DNA from: Flavobacterium akiainvivens
GTDB lineage: Bacteria; Bacteroidota; Bacteroidia; Flavobacteriales; Flavobacteriaceae
Assembly (NCBI RefSeq): GCF_001278115.1
Contig: NZ_LIYD01000005.1
Location: forward strand, 4,350,813 to 4,414,812
DNA length: 64,000 nt
Reading direction: 5' to 3'
The notes beneath the pieces are model-generated. The model worked only from the letters and a program-made list of their open reading frames with translations, made no database searches and had not been told where the DNA came from. The first letter of the stretch is position 1. Each line of letters opens with the position of its first letter. A program made the translations under genes and the position numbers. Positions 1 to 7,719 of this stretch are shown piece by piece.

Positions 1-28
1 TTTGTAGATTCTTTCTTTAAATAAAATC

Positions 29-54
29 AAAGGCCGCATTTGCGGCCTTTTTTA
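29..54 (+). terminator. Rho-independent terminator of a gene left of the window
   Basis: A perfect 10-bp stem (AAAGGCCGCA paired with TGCGGCCTTT, two-base loop) is followed by a run of T. It would end transcription arriving from a gene upstream of the window on the plus strand. The stem is symmetrical, but the T run lies on the plus-strand side. Confidence 0.8.
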
Positions 55-67
55 TGCTTATGTGTAT

Positions 68-370
68 ATGTCTTTAAGGGTAGTGAATTATATAGTGGTG
101 TGCCTTGCCGTGCTTGGTGTGTTATTTTGTTGGGTGCAATATCTGGAAGCAAAACGGCTTTTAAGTAACCCGCTTATACCACAAGGTTTGATGGCAATTC
201 ATTTTAAGCGAATGGTGCTTTTTACGGCTTTATTTTTGGTTGTAGCAATGCTTCAGTTGTTGGCTGTTTATTTTAGGAAAGGGCGGCTTGTTGCTGCTGT
301 TTTTGGTATTATTGTAATTGCTGCTGCCGTTGTCTTTTATCCGCTTGTGATAGGGTGGTTTTTAGAATAG
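68..370 (+). CDS. Small three-helix membrane protein, function unknown
   Basis: A reading frame of 100 residues. A GTG start at position 62 is possible, but ATG at 68 gives a cleaner N-terminus (MSLRVVNY). Three hydrophobic stretches are visible, at about residues 5-23, 48-66 and 73-96, separated by short basic segments, so it is probably an inner-membrane protein with no soluble domain. I recognise no family motif. It lies just after a terminator (29-54), so it must have its own promoter or depend on read-through. The next stretch on this strand carries no gene. Confidence 0.55.
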   Translation: MSLRVVNYIVVCLAVLGVLFCWVQYLEAKRLLSNPLIPQGLMAIHFKRMVLFTALFLVVAMLQLLAVYFRKGRLVAAVFGIIVIAAAVVFYPLVIGWFLE

Positions 371-389
371 GCCTAAATGGTATTGTGTT

Positions 390-740
390 TTAGCTGTCTT
401 CTTCTAACGCTAAAAATAAATCCTGTAAATCTCCATTGAGGGGTGTTGCTGAACTTTCGGTTTTTAGGGTAAAATGTTCTGGGTTGTTGGTTAAAAATGA
501 AGAGCTGTCAAGTATTCTGAATAGGTGTTGTGTTGCACTTACCTGAATCATTCTTGTGTAGGCTAAGAATAATTCCTATTTGATTCTGTTGAGTTTTCTG
601 TGTGGTTTGATATTTATTCCGTATGGGGTCTTGAGTATCTGTAGGTTGATTTAAAACAGTCTGGTAGATGTTGTTTGTTTATCAACAACCAGGTTTCTTA
701 TTTCGGATACAAAGTCAGTATCTTTATATTGCTCAATGTA
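390..740 (-). pseudogene. Decayed reading frame with two internal stop codons
   Basis: Read on the minus strand from 740 to 390, one frame gives protein-like sequence (DTDFVSEIRNLVVDKQ, then LKTPYGINIKPHRKL, then AYTRMIQVSATQHLFRIL, ending LFLALEEDS). It is broken by TAA at 651-653 and TAG at 576-578 and has no start codon. The last segment, from an ATG at 551, is open for 53 residues. The simplest reading is the C-terminal remnant of a dead gene. I do not recognise the family. It fills the gap between the small membrane protein and the rpsT terminator. The alternative is chance open sequence. Confidence 0.4.
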
Positions 741-747
741 TTATATG

Positions 748-782
748 CTAAAAAAGCCGCTCTATAAAATAGAGCGGCTTTA
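748..782 (-). terminator. Rho-independent terminator of rpsT
   Basis: On the minus strand a 12-bp stem (AAAGCCGCTCTA with TAGAGCGGCTTT) is followed by T residues. It lies directly downstream of the rpsT stop codon at 806. Confidence 0.85.
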
Positions 783-805
783 AGTGATTTTAAACCGGTT
801 GCGTC

Positions 806-1060
806 TTAGTTAAGGGCAGCTACGTGCCTTGTAAGCTTAGACTTAAGGTTAGATGCTTTGTTAGCGTGGATGATGTTTTTCTTAGCAAGTTTGTCTATCA
901 TAGAGATAACACCTGCAAGTTTATCGGCAGCTTCGCTTTTTACAGTAGCTAAACGTATAGCTTTGATAGCGTTACGTGTAGTTTTGTGCTGATACCTGTT
1001 AAGTACCCTTTTCTTTTCGTTGCTCCTTATCCTTTTTAAAGCTGACTTATGATTTGCCAT
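806..1060 (-). CDS. rpsT: 30S ribosomal protein S20
   Basis: An 84-residue basic protein beginning MANHKSALKRIRSNEKKR, the typical S20 N-terminus, rich in Lys and Arg and helical throughout. S20 binds 16S rRNA early in assembly of the 30S subunit. The length agrees with the family (about 83-90 residues). Two tRNA-Glu genes lie just upstream on the same strand and share a good Bacteroidota promoter at 1288-1317; no terminator is seen between them and rpsT, so the three probably form one transcript that ends at the hairpin at 748-782. This identification is secure. Confidence 0.97.
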   Translation of the reverse strand: MANHKSALKRIRSNEKKRVLNRYQHKTTRNAIKAIRLATVKSEAADKLAGVISMIDKLAKKNIIHANKASNLKSKLTRHVAALN

Positions 1061-1099
1061 TGTAATATTGTCTTAAAAAAATCAATAATATTTTAATTG

Positions 1100-1171
1100 T
1101 AGTCCATACGGGAATCGAACCCGTGTTACCAGAATGAAAATCTGGCGTCCTAACCCCTAGACGAATGGACC
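1100..1171 (-). tRNA. tRNA-Glu (anticodon UUC), copy proximal to rpsT
   Basis: On the minus strand the sequence folds as a cloverleaf: acceptor GGTCCAT/ATGGACT, anticodon stem CCAGA/TCTGG with loop TTTTCAT (anticodon TTC) and T-loop GGTTCGATTCC. CCA is not encoded. The anticodon arm is identical to that of the neighbouring copy at 1192-1263; acceptor and T-stem differ. Confidence 0.95.
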
Positions 1172-1191
1172 GTACTCTCAGTAAATTGTTG

Positions 1192-1263
1192 TAGCCCGTG
1201 GGGGAATCGAACCCCCCTTACCAGAATGAAAATCTGGCGTCCTAACCGATAGACGAACGGGCC
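1192..1263 (-). tRNA. tRNA-Glu (anticodon UUC), copy proximal to the promoter
   Basis: On the minus strand: acceptor GGCCCGT/ACGGGCT, anticodon stem CCAGA/TCTGG with anticodon TTC, T-loop GGTTCGATTCC, no encoded CCA. It is separated from the second tRNA-Glu by 20 bases and is the first gene of the tRNA-tRNA-rpsT unit. Confidence 0.95.
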
Positions 1264-1287
1264 AGTAGTTGTTCTCTAATGCGGATG

Positions 1288-1317
1288 CAAAAGTACAACT
1301 AATTTCCACTTCTGCAA
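1288..1317 (-). promoter_or_regulatory. Promoter of the tRNA-Glu/tRNA-Glu/rpsT unit
   Basis: On the minus strand the -7 box TACTTTTG lies at 1288-1295, followed by GCATCC. A -33 TTG lies at 1315-1317, with exactly 19 bases between the two. This matches the Bacteroidota consensus (TTG, about 19 bases, TAnnTTTG). The start point would be about 20 bases before the first tRNA. Confidence 0.75.
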
Positions 1318-1346
1318 GAGTTGAGTGAAAAAAAATGCAAAAAATT

Positions 1347-2822
1347 TTAATAAGCCCTGGCAAACAGCACTCTACCGGCGCTTGGTTTTCCGGTAAGTAC
1401 ACACGTGCCTGCTTCTTCTTTCCTGTCTAAAGGAATACAGCGTATGGTGGCCTTTGTAAGGTCTTTAATTTTTTCTTCGGTTTCAGGGGTACCATCCCAA
1501 TGGGCCGATACAAAACCGGTCTTGTTTTCAAGCACGTCTTTAAACTCGTCAAAAGTATTAACCTCTGTTATGTGCTCTTCGCGGAACGCAAATGCCTTGT
1601 CAAACAGGTTTTGCTGCATTTTTTCAAGTGTGTCCTGTATGTAGTGCACAATGTCTATGCTAATAACCGTTTCTTTGGTAAGCGTGTCGCGCCTGGCTAC
1701 TTCAAAAGTACCGTTAGCAAGGTCGTTTGGCCCAATGGCAACACGTAGCGGCACGCCTTTAAGCTCATATTCGTTAAACTTCCAGCCCGGTTTCTGGGTG
1801 GTGCGGTTGTCATACTTAACGCTAATGCCCACTTTGCGCAGGCGGGCTACCAGTTGGTTGGCTTCTTCGCTTATCTGGGCAAGCTGTTCGTCGCCTTTGT
1901 AAATAGGTACAATAACCACCTGTATAGGCGCCAGGTTTGGTGGTAGTACAAGGCCGTTATCATCACTGTGGGTCATGATAAGCGCGCCCATAAGGCGGGT
2001 AGATACACCCCATGAGGTGGCCCATACGTGCTCCTGCTTGCCTTCCTGGTTGGCAAATTTTACATCAAACGCCTTGGCAAAGTTTTGCCCCAGGAAATGC
2101 GATGTACCTGCCTGTAGCGCCTTGCCATCCTGCATAAGGGCTTCAATACAATAGGTTTCAACAGCACCTGCAAAACGCTCGTTGGCTGTTTTAACGCCTT
2201 TAACCACCGGTATTGCCATAAAGTCCTGGGCAAAATCAGCATATACGTTCATCATTTGTTCAGCCTCTGCAATAGCCTCTGTTTGCGTGGCGTGTGCGGT
2301 GTGGCCTTCCTGCCAAAGAAACTCGGCAGTACGTAAAAACAGGCGTGTGCGCATTTCCCAGCGCACTACGTTAGCCCATTGGTTTATAAGCAGGGGCAGG
2401 TCGCGGTAGCTTTGTATCCAGCCGCGGTAGGTGTCCCATATAATGGTTTCAGATGTTGGCCTTACAATAAGCTCTTCTTCAAGCTTGGCATCGGGGTCTA
2501 CTTCAATGGTTTTTCCGTCTTCGCCGGTTTTAAGGCGGTAGTGGGTTACCACGGCACATTCTTTTGCAAAGCCGTCTACGTGGCTGGCTTCTTTGCTGAA
2601 ATAAGATTTAGGTATAAACAGCGGGAAGTAAGCGTTTTGGTGGCCGGTTTCCTTAAATTTCTTGTCCAGTTCGGCCTGCATTTTTTCCCATATAGCATAT
2701 CCGTATGGTTTTATAACCATACAGCCCCTAACGCCCGAATTTTCGGCGAGGTCTGCTTTTACCACGAGCTCATTATACCATTTGGAATAATCTTCGCCCC
2801 TTTTAGTTAAATTCTTACTCAT
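1347..2822 (-). CDS. proS: Prolyl-tRNA synthetase (eukaryote/archaeal-like short class)
   Basis: A 491-residue class II synthetase that charges tRNA-Pro. Its N-terminal part aligns with the archaeal/eukaryotic-like ProRS class: a short N-terminus, then LIVRPTSETIIWDTYRGWIQSYRDLP (motif 2 region split here as seen at about residues 118-145) and RTRLFLRTAEFLWQEGHTAH, with no large editing insertion between motifs 2 and 3. The motif 3 region is around WGVSTRLMGALIMTHSD. The C-terminus ends in Tyr (FARAY), as is usual for this class. The ATG at 2822 gives the conserved start MSKNLTKRGEDYSKWYNELV. It is monocistronic, divergent from the lipoprotein gene at 2932. The identification is secure. Confidence 0.96.
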   Translation of the reverse strand: MSKNLTKRGEDYSKWYNELVVKADLAENSGVRGCMVIKPYGYAIWEKMQAELDKKFKETGHQNAYFPLFIPKSYFSKEASHVDGFAKECAVVTHYRLKTGEDGKTIEVDPDAKLEEELIVRPTSETIIWDTYRGWIQSYRDLPLLINQWANVVRWEMRTRLFLRTAEFLWQEGHTAHATQTEAIAEAEQMMNVYADFAQDFMAIPVVKGVKTANERFAGAVETYCIEALMQDGKALQAGTSHFLGQNFAKAFDVKFANQEGKQEHVWATSWGVSTRLMGALIMTHSDDNGLVLPPNLAPIQVVIVPIYKGDEQLAQISEEANQLVARLRKVGISVKYDNRTTQKPGWKFNEYELKGVPLRVAIGPNDLANGTFEVARRDTLTKETVISIDIVHYIQDTLEKMQQNLFDKAFAFREEHITEVNTFDEFKDVLENKTGFVSAHWDGTPETEEKIKDLTKATIRCIPLDRKEEAGTCVLTGKPSAGRVLFARAY

Positions 2823-2931
2823 CGTAATTTATTTGGCACAAATATTGTTATTTTTATACTTTGAAAATAGTTAGGCAAAACTAACCTATTTTTAGCCCGT
2901 TTCAAAGACAATAAAAAAAAATGCAGAGACT

Positions 2932-4101
2932 ATGAAAACAGATAATTACATATGGCGCCGCCTGTCCCTTTTTTCGCTAATGGGGCTTGTGGGCCTTGCT
3001 GCAGCATCGTGCAGCTCTTACCAAAATGCCGCTTATGACAATGATGGCGTTTATGGCTCTGTGCCACGCGACAGCGAAGGCAACCCTGTATATACATACA
3101 ATGACGGAACCGTTGCACAATATAACGACGGGCAAAATACCGGCCAGAATGTAAATGGCTACAGTGCTTATTTTCAGTCTCTGCAAGATGAGTACCCTGT
3201 AATGACTGATGTAGATAATTATAGTTCTTATAACGATAGTGCTGCCACAGGCAGCATCCAGGCTTATACAACCGCTTATGGCGGCTGGGGCGAAAGCAGC
3301 GATAATGTAACCGTAAATGTATACGGTGGTTATGGCGGCTGGAACAACTGGGGCTACCCATACTATGGCGGCTGGGGCTGGAACAACTGGGGCTGGGGAG
3401 GCTACGGTTGGGGTGGCGGCTGGGGCCTTGGCTATGGCTGGGGCGGCGGCTGGTATGGCGGCTGGGGCTGGAACAACTGGGGTTGGGGTGGTTACCCTTA
3501 CTACGGTTGGGGCGGCGGCTGGGGCTATCCATATTATGGTGGTGTGCACTATGGTAACGGTTATGGCTATGCCGGCAGAAACGTGTCTTACCACCAGGGA
3601 GGACGTGGTGCTACTGGCAACGGACGCAGGCCGGCTAATATTTACAGCAGCAGGCGTACAAGTATGGCAGGTACCACACGTTTAAACAGCAGGGCTACTT
3701 CTAATAGCGGTAGGCTTACCTCTAACGGAGGCAGGGCTGTAAGTAATGGAGGCAGAACTGCTATAACAAACGGAGGAAGGACTATAACAAACGGAGGAAG
3801 GACTGTAATTACAGAAGGAAGAACAGTAAATAGCGGAAGCGGAAGAAATGCTACAACAGTAAGGAGTACTACGCCTACAAGAGCTACTAATGCTACTCCT
3901 GCAAGAGGGTTTAATAACTCATCGCGCAATACAACACCTACAAGAAGCTACACGCCAAGTAATAATGCACCATCACGTAGCAGCAGCCCAAGCATGAGCT
4001 CGCCTTCACGCAGTAGCGGAGGCAGTATGGGCGGCGGACGCAGCGGCGGTGGCGGCTTTAGTGGCGGCCGTGGCGGCGGAGGCGGTGGCCGACGCGGATA
4101 A
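2932..4101 (+). CDS. Glycine/tryptophan/tyrosine-rich lipoprotein, low complexity
   Basis: A 389-residue protein. The N-terminus has a signal sequence ending AAASC at Cys27, a probable lipobox. Residues 30-110 are ordinary polar sequence with many Tyr and Asn. Residues about 115-215 are almost only Gly, Trp, Tyr and Asn in units such as GGWGWNNWGWGGYGWGGG. From about residue 225 the protein is Ser/Thr/Asn/Arg-rich with short repeats of the type TSNGGR and ITNGGR, and it ends in a Gly/Arg tail (GGRGGGGGGRRG). The function is unknown. Such composition suggests a disordered, surface-exposed or cell-wall-associated protein. It is divergent from proS, and the next gene starts 88 bases downstream. 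Confidence 0.75.
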   Translation: MKTDNYIWRRLSLFSLMGLVGLAAASCSSYQNAAYDNDGVYGSVPRDSEGNPVYTYNDGTVAQYNDGQNTGQNVNGYSAYFQSLQDEYPVMTDVDNYSSYNDSAATGSIQAYTTAYGGWGESSDNVTVNVYGGYGGWNNWGYPYYGGWGWNNWGWGGYGWGGGWGLGYGWGGGWYGGWGWNNWGWGGYPYYGWGGGWGYPYYGGVHYGNGYGYAGRNVSYHQGGRGATGNGRRPANIYSSRRTSMAGTTRLNSRATSNSGRLTSNGGRAVSNGGRTAITNGGRTITNGGRTVITEGRTVNSGSGRNATTVRSTTPTRATNATPARGFNNSSRNTTPTRSYTPSNNAPSRSSSPSMSSPSRSSGGSMGGGRSGGGGFSGGRGGGGGGRRG

Positions 4102-4189
4102 GACATTAAAAATATTTACGGCCCTGTGTTATTTTCCTGAAAAAGAAAAGTACACGGGGCTTATTTTTTACCCTCAATTAAGATTTTAC

Positions 4190-5707
4190 ATGAAACAATA
4201 TATATATGCCGCAGCACTGCTGGTGGCTAATGTTGCGCTATATGCCCAGGGCGACCTTAATACCGCTGCCGACGCAGTGCGCTATTCTCTTGATAATACT
4301 ACCGGTACTGCACGTTTTAGGGGGCTTGGCGGTGCTATGGGGGCTGTGGGTGGCGATCTTTCTGCTATGAGTGTTAACCCGGCAGGTTCGGCTATTTTTA
4401 ATTACAATACCGGCACGGCTACCGGTGCTGTTTATAATGTAAAAAATAAAGCCAACTACTACGGTACCCATACTACCGATAAAGATTCTTCGGTAGACAT
4501 GGCCCAGGTGGGCGGGGTGTTTGTATTTAATAATGCTAATGAAAACGCATTCCTGCAAAAGTTTACCCTTGGCTTTAATTATGAAAACAGCAATAGTTTT
4601 GAAAACAGCCTGTATATGGCCGGTACAAGCCCCAACTCTATAGACCAATACTTTTTGGGCTATGCTAACGGCAGGGGAGGCAGGCCTGCGGTGTCGCTCA
4701 ACACCCTTAATACCGGCAATTATAATTATATGACATTTGCCGAGCAGCAGGCTTACCTTGGTTACAATGCCTATGTTTTTAACCCCACTACAGATGGCAG
4801 CAATACTCCTTATGTAACTAATATGCCCCAAACGGGCAATTATGCACAGCAAAGCCGGATACAAAATACAGGTTATAACGGTAAGATTGCCTTAAACTTT
4901 GCCACACAATTTAAGCAGAGTGTGTATTTAGGTATAAACCTTAATATACACGTTACCAATTATGTAAATAACATAAGCTTTTACGAAGATACCAATAACC
5001 TTTCTTCGGGCGGTATGCAGGAGCTACAGTTTGATAACAGGCGTTATACTTATGGTGGCGGCTTTTCGCTTGATTTAGGTGGTATTGTAAAAATAACCGA
5101 ACAGCTTAGGGCAGGCCTTGCCTGGAAATCGCCTACATGGCTAAGACTTCAGGATGAAATAACCCAATCGCTGTATGCTTATTGCCCGGAATGTGATGCA
5201 AGCACAAGTAATGGCAATATTATCCTTGACCCGGGCATGACTTATATTCTTGATGATTATACCGTGCGCTCTCCCGGAAAATGGACGGGTAGCCTTGCAT
5301 ACATTTTTGGTAAAAGCGGCCTTGTTAGCGTAGATTATGCACTGCAGGATTTTAGCAATACGCGTTTTAGCAGCAGCCGTTATGGCTATATAAACGATGA
5401 ACTGAGCCAAACACTTGATATGGCCGGAGAACTGCGTGTGGGTACTGAGTGGAGGGTTAAAAACTTCAGTTTCCGTGGGGGATACCGCTTTGCGCAAAGC
5501 CCTTATAAAAACGGCACTACCGTGGGCGACCTTCAGGGATATTCGGGTGGTGTAGGTATTAGTTTTGGCGATTCAAAGCTTGACCTGGCTTACAGCTGGT
5601 ACCGCCGTGATGCCGATGTGTCTTTGCTGCAACAGGGTACTGTTGATGCCGCCCGTGTGCAAAGCACTAATAACAATATTGTACTGTCTTATACTATAGA
5701 TTTGTAA
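4190..5707 (+). CDS. FadL/OmpP1-type outer-membrane porin
   Basis: A 505-residue protein. The open frame extends upstream to 4049, but that part overlaps the previous gene and reads as low-complexity sequence; ATG at 4190 opens a clear signal peptide (MKQYIYAAALLVANVALYAQ). The mature N-terminus contains RFRGLGGAMGAVGGDLSAMSVNPAGSA, which is the hallmark of the OmpP1/FadL/TodX family in Bacteroidota (small-residue helix plugging the barrel and NPAG). The remainder alternates aromatic and polar residues as in beta-strands and ends SYTIDL, a typical C-terminal barrel strand. The family transports hydrophobic compounds such as fatty acids; the substrate here is unknown. Confidence 0.85.
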   Translation: MKQYIYAAALLVANVALYAQGDLNTAADAVRYSLDNTTGTARFRGLGGAMGAVGGDLSAMSVNPAGSAIFNYNTGTATGAVYNVKNKANYYGTHTTDKDSSVDMAQVGGVFVFNNANENAFLQKFTLGFNYENSNSFENSLYMAGTSPNSIDQYFLGYANGRGGRPAVSLNTLNTGNYNYMTFAEQQAYLGYNAYVFNPTTDGSNTPYVTNMPQTGNYAQQSRIQNTGYNGKIALNFATQFKQSVYLGINLNIHVTNYVNNISFYEDTNNLSSGGMQELQFDNRRYTYGGGFSLDLGGIVKITEQLRAGLAWKSPTWLRLQDEITQSLYAYCPECDASTSNGNIILDPGMTYILDDYTVRSPGKWTGSLAYIFGKSGLVSVDYALQDFSNTRFSSSRYGYINDELSQTLDMAGELRVGTEWRVKNFSFRGGYRFAQSPYKNGTTVGDLQGYSGGVGISFGDSKLDLAYSWYRRDADVSLLQQGTVDAARVQSTNNNIVLSYTIDL

Positions 5708-5710
5708 TTT

Positions 5711-5745
5711 AGATTCAAAGATTTAAAGATTTAAAGATTGAAAGA
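5711..5745. repeat. AAAG-phased short-period repeat
   Basis: Four AAAG motifs occur at 7- to 8-base intervals (the pattern is CAAAGATTTAAAGATTTAAAG and then ATTGAAAG). Similar AAAG-phased sequence occurs at 29487-29525 and 36309-36334, and in CTTT orientation at 38508-38540. Confidence 0.5.
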
Positions 5746-5859
5746 TCTTTTTAGTATAGCCCTGAAAATTTTTATATGCTCAATTTATGTTTTCTTGAAT
5801 TTGTTGTTTGTGATTTGAAATTTGAAATTTGTTTTTTTGACTTTTAACTGCTTTATTTC

Positions 5860-5888
5860 TTTGAGAACCAATAAAAAGCGTACTTTTG
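5860..5888 (+). promoter_or_regulatory. Promoter of rimO
   Basis: A -33 TTTG at 5860-5863 and a -7 box TACTTTTG at 5881-5888 are separated by 17 bases; CACTCC follows the -7 box. The rimO ATG is 22 bases beyond the -7 box. Confidence 0.7.
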
Positions 5889-5910
5889 CACTCCAATTTT
5901 TCAGAATTTC

Positions 5911-7239
5911 ATGAGAACCAAGTCGTTAAAAAAGAACAAGATAAATGTAATTACGCTGGGATGTAGCAAAAACGTGTATGACAGCGAAGTGCTTATGGGA
6001 CAGCTGCGTGCAAGCGGCAAAGATGTTACCCATGAGGCTCCCGCGCACGAAGAAGGCAACATTATTGTGATTAACACCTGCGGATTTATAGACAACGCAA
6101 AGGAAGAGTCGGTTAACATGATTCTGGAATATGTAGACAAAAAAGACCAAGGCCTGGTTGACAAGGTTTTTGTTACCGGGTGTCTTAGCGAGCGCTACAA
6201 GCCCGATTTACAAAAGGAAATTCCTGATGTAGATCAGTATTTTGGTACTACCGAGTTGCCACTATTGCTTAAGGCACTTGGAGCCGACTACAAGCATGAG
6301 CTCCTTGGCGAACGCCTTACCACCACACCTAAAAACTATGCCTATCTTAAAATAGCCGAAGGGTGCGACCGCCCTTGCAGTTTTTGCGCAATTCCGCTTA
6401 TGAGGGGCAAACACGTTAGCCAGCCTATTGAAAAACTGGTTAAGGAAGCCGAGGGACTTGCTAAAAACGGTGTTAAGGAGCTAATTCTTATAGCGCAGGA
6501 CTTAACCTACTATGGCCTTGACCTGTATAAAAAACGTAACCTTGCCCAACTGCTTGAAAACCTTGTAAAAGTAGAAGGTATTGAATGGATAAGGCTGCAT
6601 TATGCTTTTCCAAGCGGTTTCCCTATGGATGTGCTTGACCTTATGAACCGCGAGCCGAAAATCTGTAACTACATAGATATTCCGCTACAACATATATCAG
6701 ACAATGTACTGAAAAGCATGCGCCGCGGAACAACATACGAGAAAACCACAAAGCTGTTAAAGGAATTCCGCGAACGGGTTCCGGGTATGGCTATACGCAC
6801 CACGCTTATTGTGGGCTATCCGGGCGAAACCGAAGAAGATTTCCAGATCCTGAAAAACTGGGTAGAGGAGATGCGTTTTGAGCGCCTGGGCTGCTTTACT
6901 TACAGCCATGAAGAAAATACCCATGCCTACCTGCTTGAAGACGATGTTCCTGCTGATGTTAAGCAACAGCGCGCCAACGAAATTATGGAGATACAGTCGC
7001 AAATTTCGTGGGAGCTGAACCAGGAAAAGATAGGTAAAACCTTCCGTTGTATTATAGACAGGAAAGAAGGGAACCATTTTGTGGGCCGTACCGAATTTGA
7101 TAGCCCTGATGTTGATAATGAGGTGCTTATAGATGCTTCTGTAATGTACTTAAAAACCGGCGAGTTTGTAAATATTACGATTACCGATGCTACCGAGTTT
7201 GACCTGTATGGCCTTCCTACAGACAGGCCACATAACTAA
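5911..7239 (+). CDS. rimO: Ribosomal protein S12 methylthiotransferase RimO
   Basis: A 442-residue radical SAM enzyme that adds a methylthio group to the conserved Asp of ribosomal protein S12. The order of domains is that of the family: N-terminal UPF0004 domain with iron-sulfur Cys at residue 18 (LGCSKN) and others in NTCGF and TGCLSER, radical SAM core with C152-x3-C156-x2-C159 (CDRPCSFC), and a C-terminal TRAM domain from about residue 375. CSKN at the start, and S12-type rather than tRNA-type core motifs, favour RimO over MiaB. It has its own promoter and a strong terminator (7249-7275). Confidence 0.95.
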   Translation: MRTKSLKKNKINVITLGCSKNVYDSEVLMGQLRASGKDVTHEAPAHEEGNIIVINTCGFIDNAKEESVNMILEYVDKKDQGLVDKVFVTGCLSERYKPDLQKEIPDVDQYFGTTELPLLLKALGADYKHELLGERLTTTPKNYAYLKIAEGCDRPCSFCAIPLMRGKHVSQPIEKLVKEAEGLAKNGVKELILIAQDLTYYGLDLYKKRNLAQLLENLVKVEGIEWIRLHYAFPSGFPMDVLDLMNREPKICNYIDIPLQHISDNVLKSMRRGTTYEKTTKLLKEFRERVPGMAIRTTLIVGYPGETEEDFQILKNWVEEMRFERLGCFTYSHEENTHAYLLEDDVPADVKQQRANEIMEIQSQISWELNQEKIGKTFRCIIDRKEGNHFVGRTEFDSPDVDNEVLIDASVMYLKTGEFVNITITDATEFDLYGLPTDRPHN

Positions 7240-7248
7240 TATACTAAA

Positions 7249-7275
7249 GCTGAAGTGCAAACTTTAGCTTTTTTT
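7249..7275 (+). terminator. Rho-independent terminator of rimO
   Basis: An 8-bp stem (GCTGAAGT with ACTTTAGC, one G-U pair) is closed by the loop GCAA and followed by seven T. It starts 9 bases after the rimO stop codon. Confidence 0.8.
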
Positions 7276-7305
7276 ATTTAAGTTTGGACAACTAATAAAT
7301 TGATT

Positions 7306-7719
7306 ATGAAATTAAAGCTATCATACCTGTTTTTTGCATTAGCACTTTTATTTGCTGCTGATGGCTTTGCCCAGGTAGACCGCCGTATTGCCCCTAACCA
7401 GTATAAGAGGCAAAAAAGTAAAGACAAGCAAAAAGATTTTATACAACAGGCAGCTGATTACTACAAAAAAGAACTGAAGCTTGATGACTTTCAGGCAGCA
7501 GCCGTTAGGGAAATTATGGAAGCCGAACGCGACCAAATAACCAGCCTGAGTACTGACCAGGAAACTACTGTAGCTGAAAGAAAGGACAAGGCAAAAGCAA
7601 TATACGACCGTATAGATGGCAAGATACTTCCGCTGTTAAGCGAAGACCAGAAGAAAAAATATAAAGAGCTTCGTAAAATAGAAGACGAGCAGGCTGTTGA
7701 CCTGGAGTCAGACAAGTAA
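7306..7719 (+). CDS. Small secreted helical protein, Spy/CpxP-like
   Basis: A 137-residue protein. A TTG at 7300 is open, but ATG at 7306 starts a standard signal peptide (MKLKLSYLFFALALLFAADGFAQ). The mature part is charged and helical, with LDDFQAAAVREIMEAERDQI and a later LLSEDQKKKYKEL, which resembles the LTxxQ motif of periplasmic Spy/CpxP-type proteins. The likely role is periplasmic, perhaps in envelope stress, but that is an inference from composition. Its 3' end overlaps the 3' end of the convergent radical SAM gene by 12 bases. Confidence 0.7.
   Translation: MKLKLSYLFFALALLFAADGFAQVDRRIAPNQYKRQKSKDKQKDFIQQAADYYKKELKLDDFQAAAVREIMEAERDQITSLSTDQETTVAERKDKAKAIYDRIDGKILPLLSEDQKKKYKELRKIEDEQAVDLESDK

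Noticed and set aside
1178..1402. Minus-strand frame over the tRNA genes
   Set aside because: It covers a tRNA-Glu gene and the end of proS; it has no protein features.
2930..3594. Two minus-strand frames of 200 and 205 codons opposite the Gly/Trp-rich lipoprotein
   Set aside because: They are shadows of a low-complexity coding sequence; the sense frame has signal peptide and lipobox.
4049..4189. N-terminal extension of the OmpP1-type porin
   Set aside because: It overlaps the preceding gene and ends just before a clear signal peptide at 4190.
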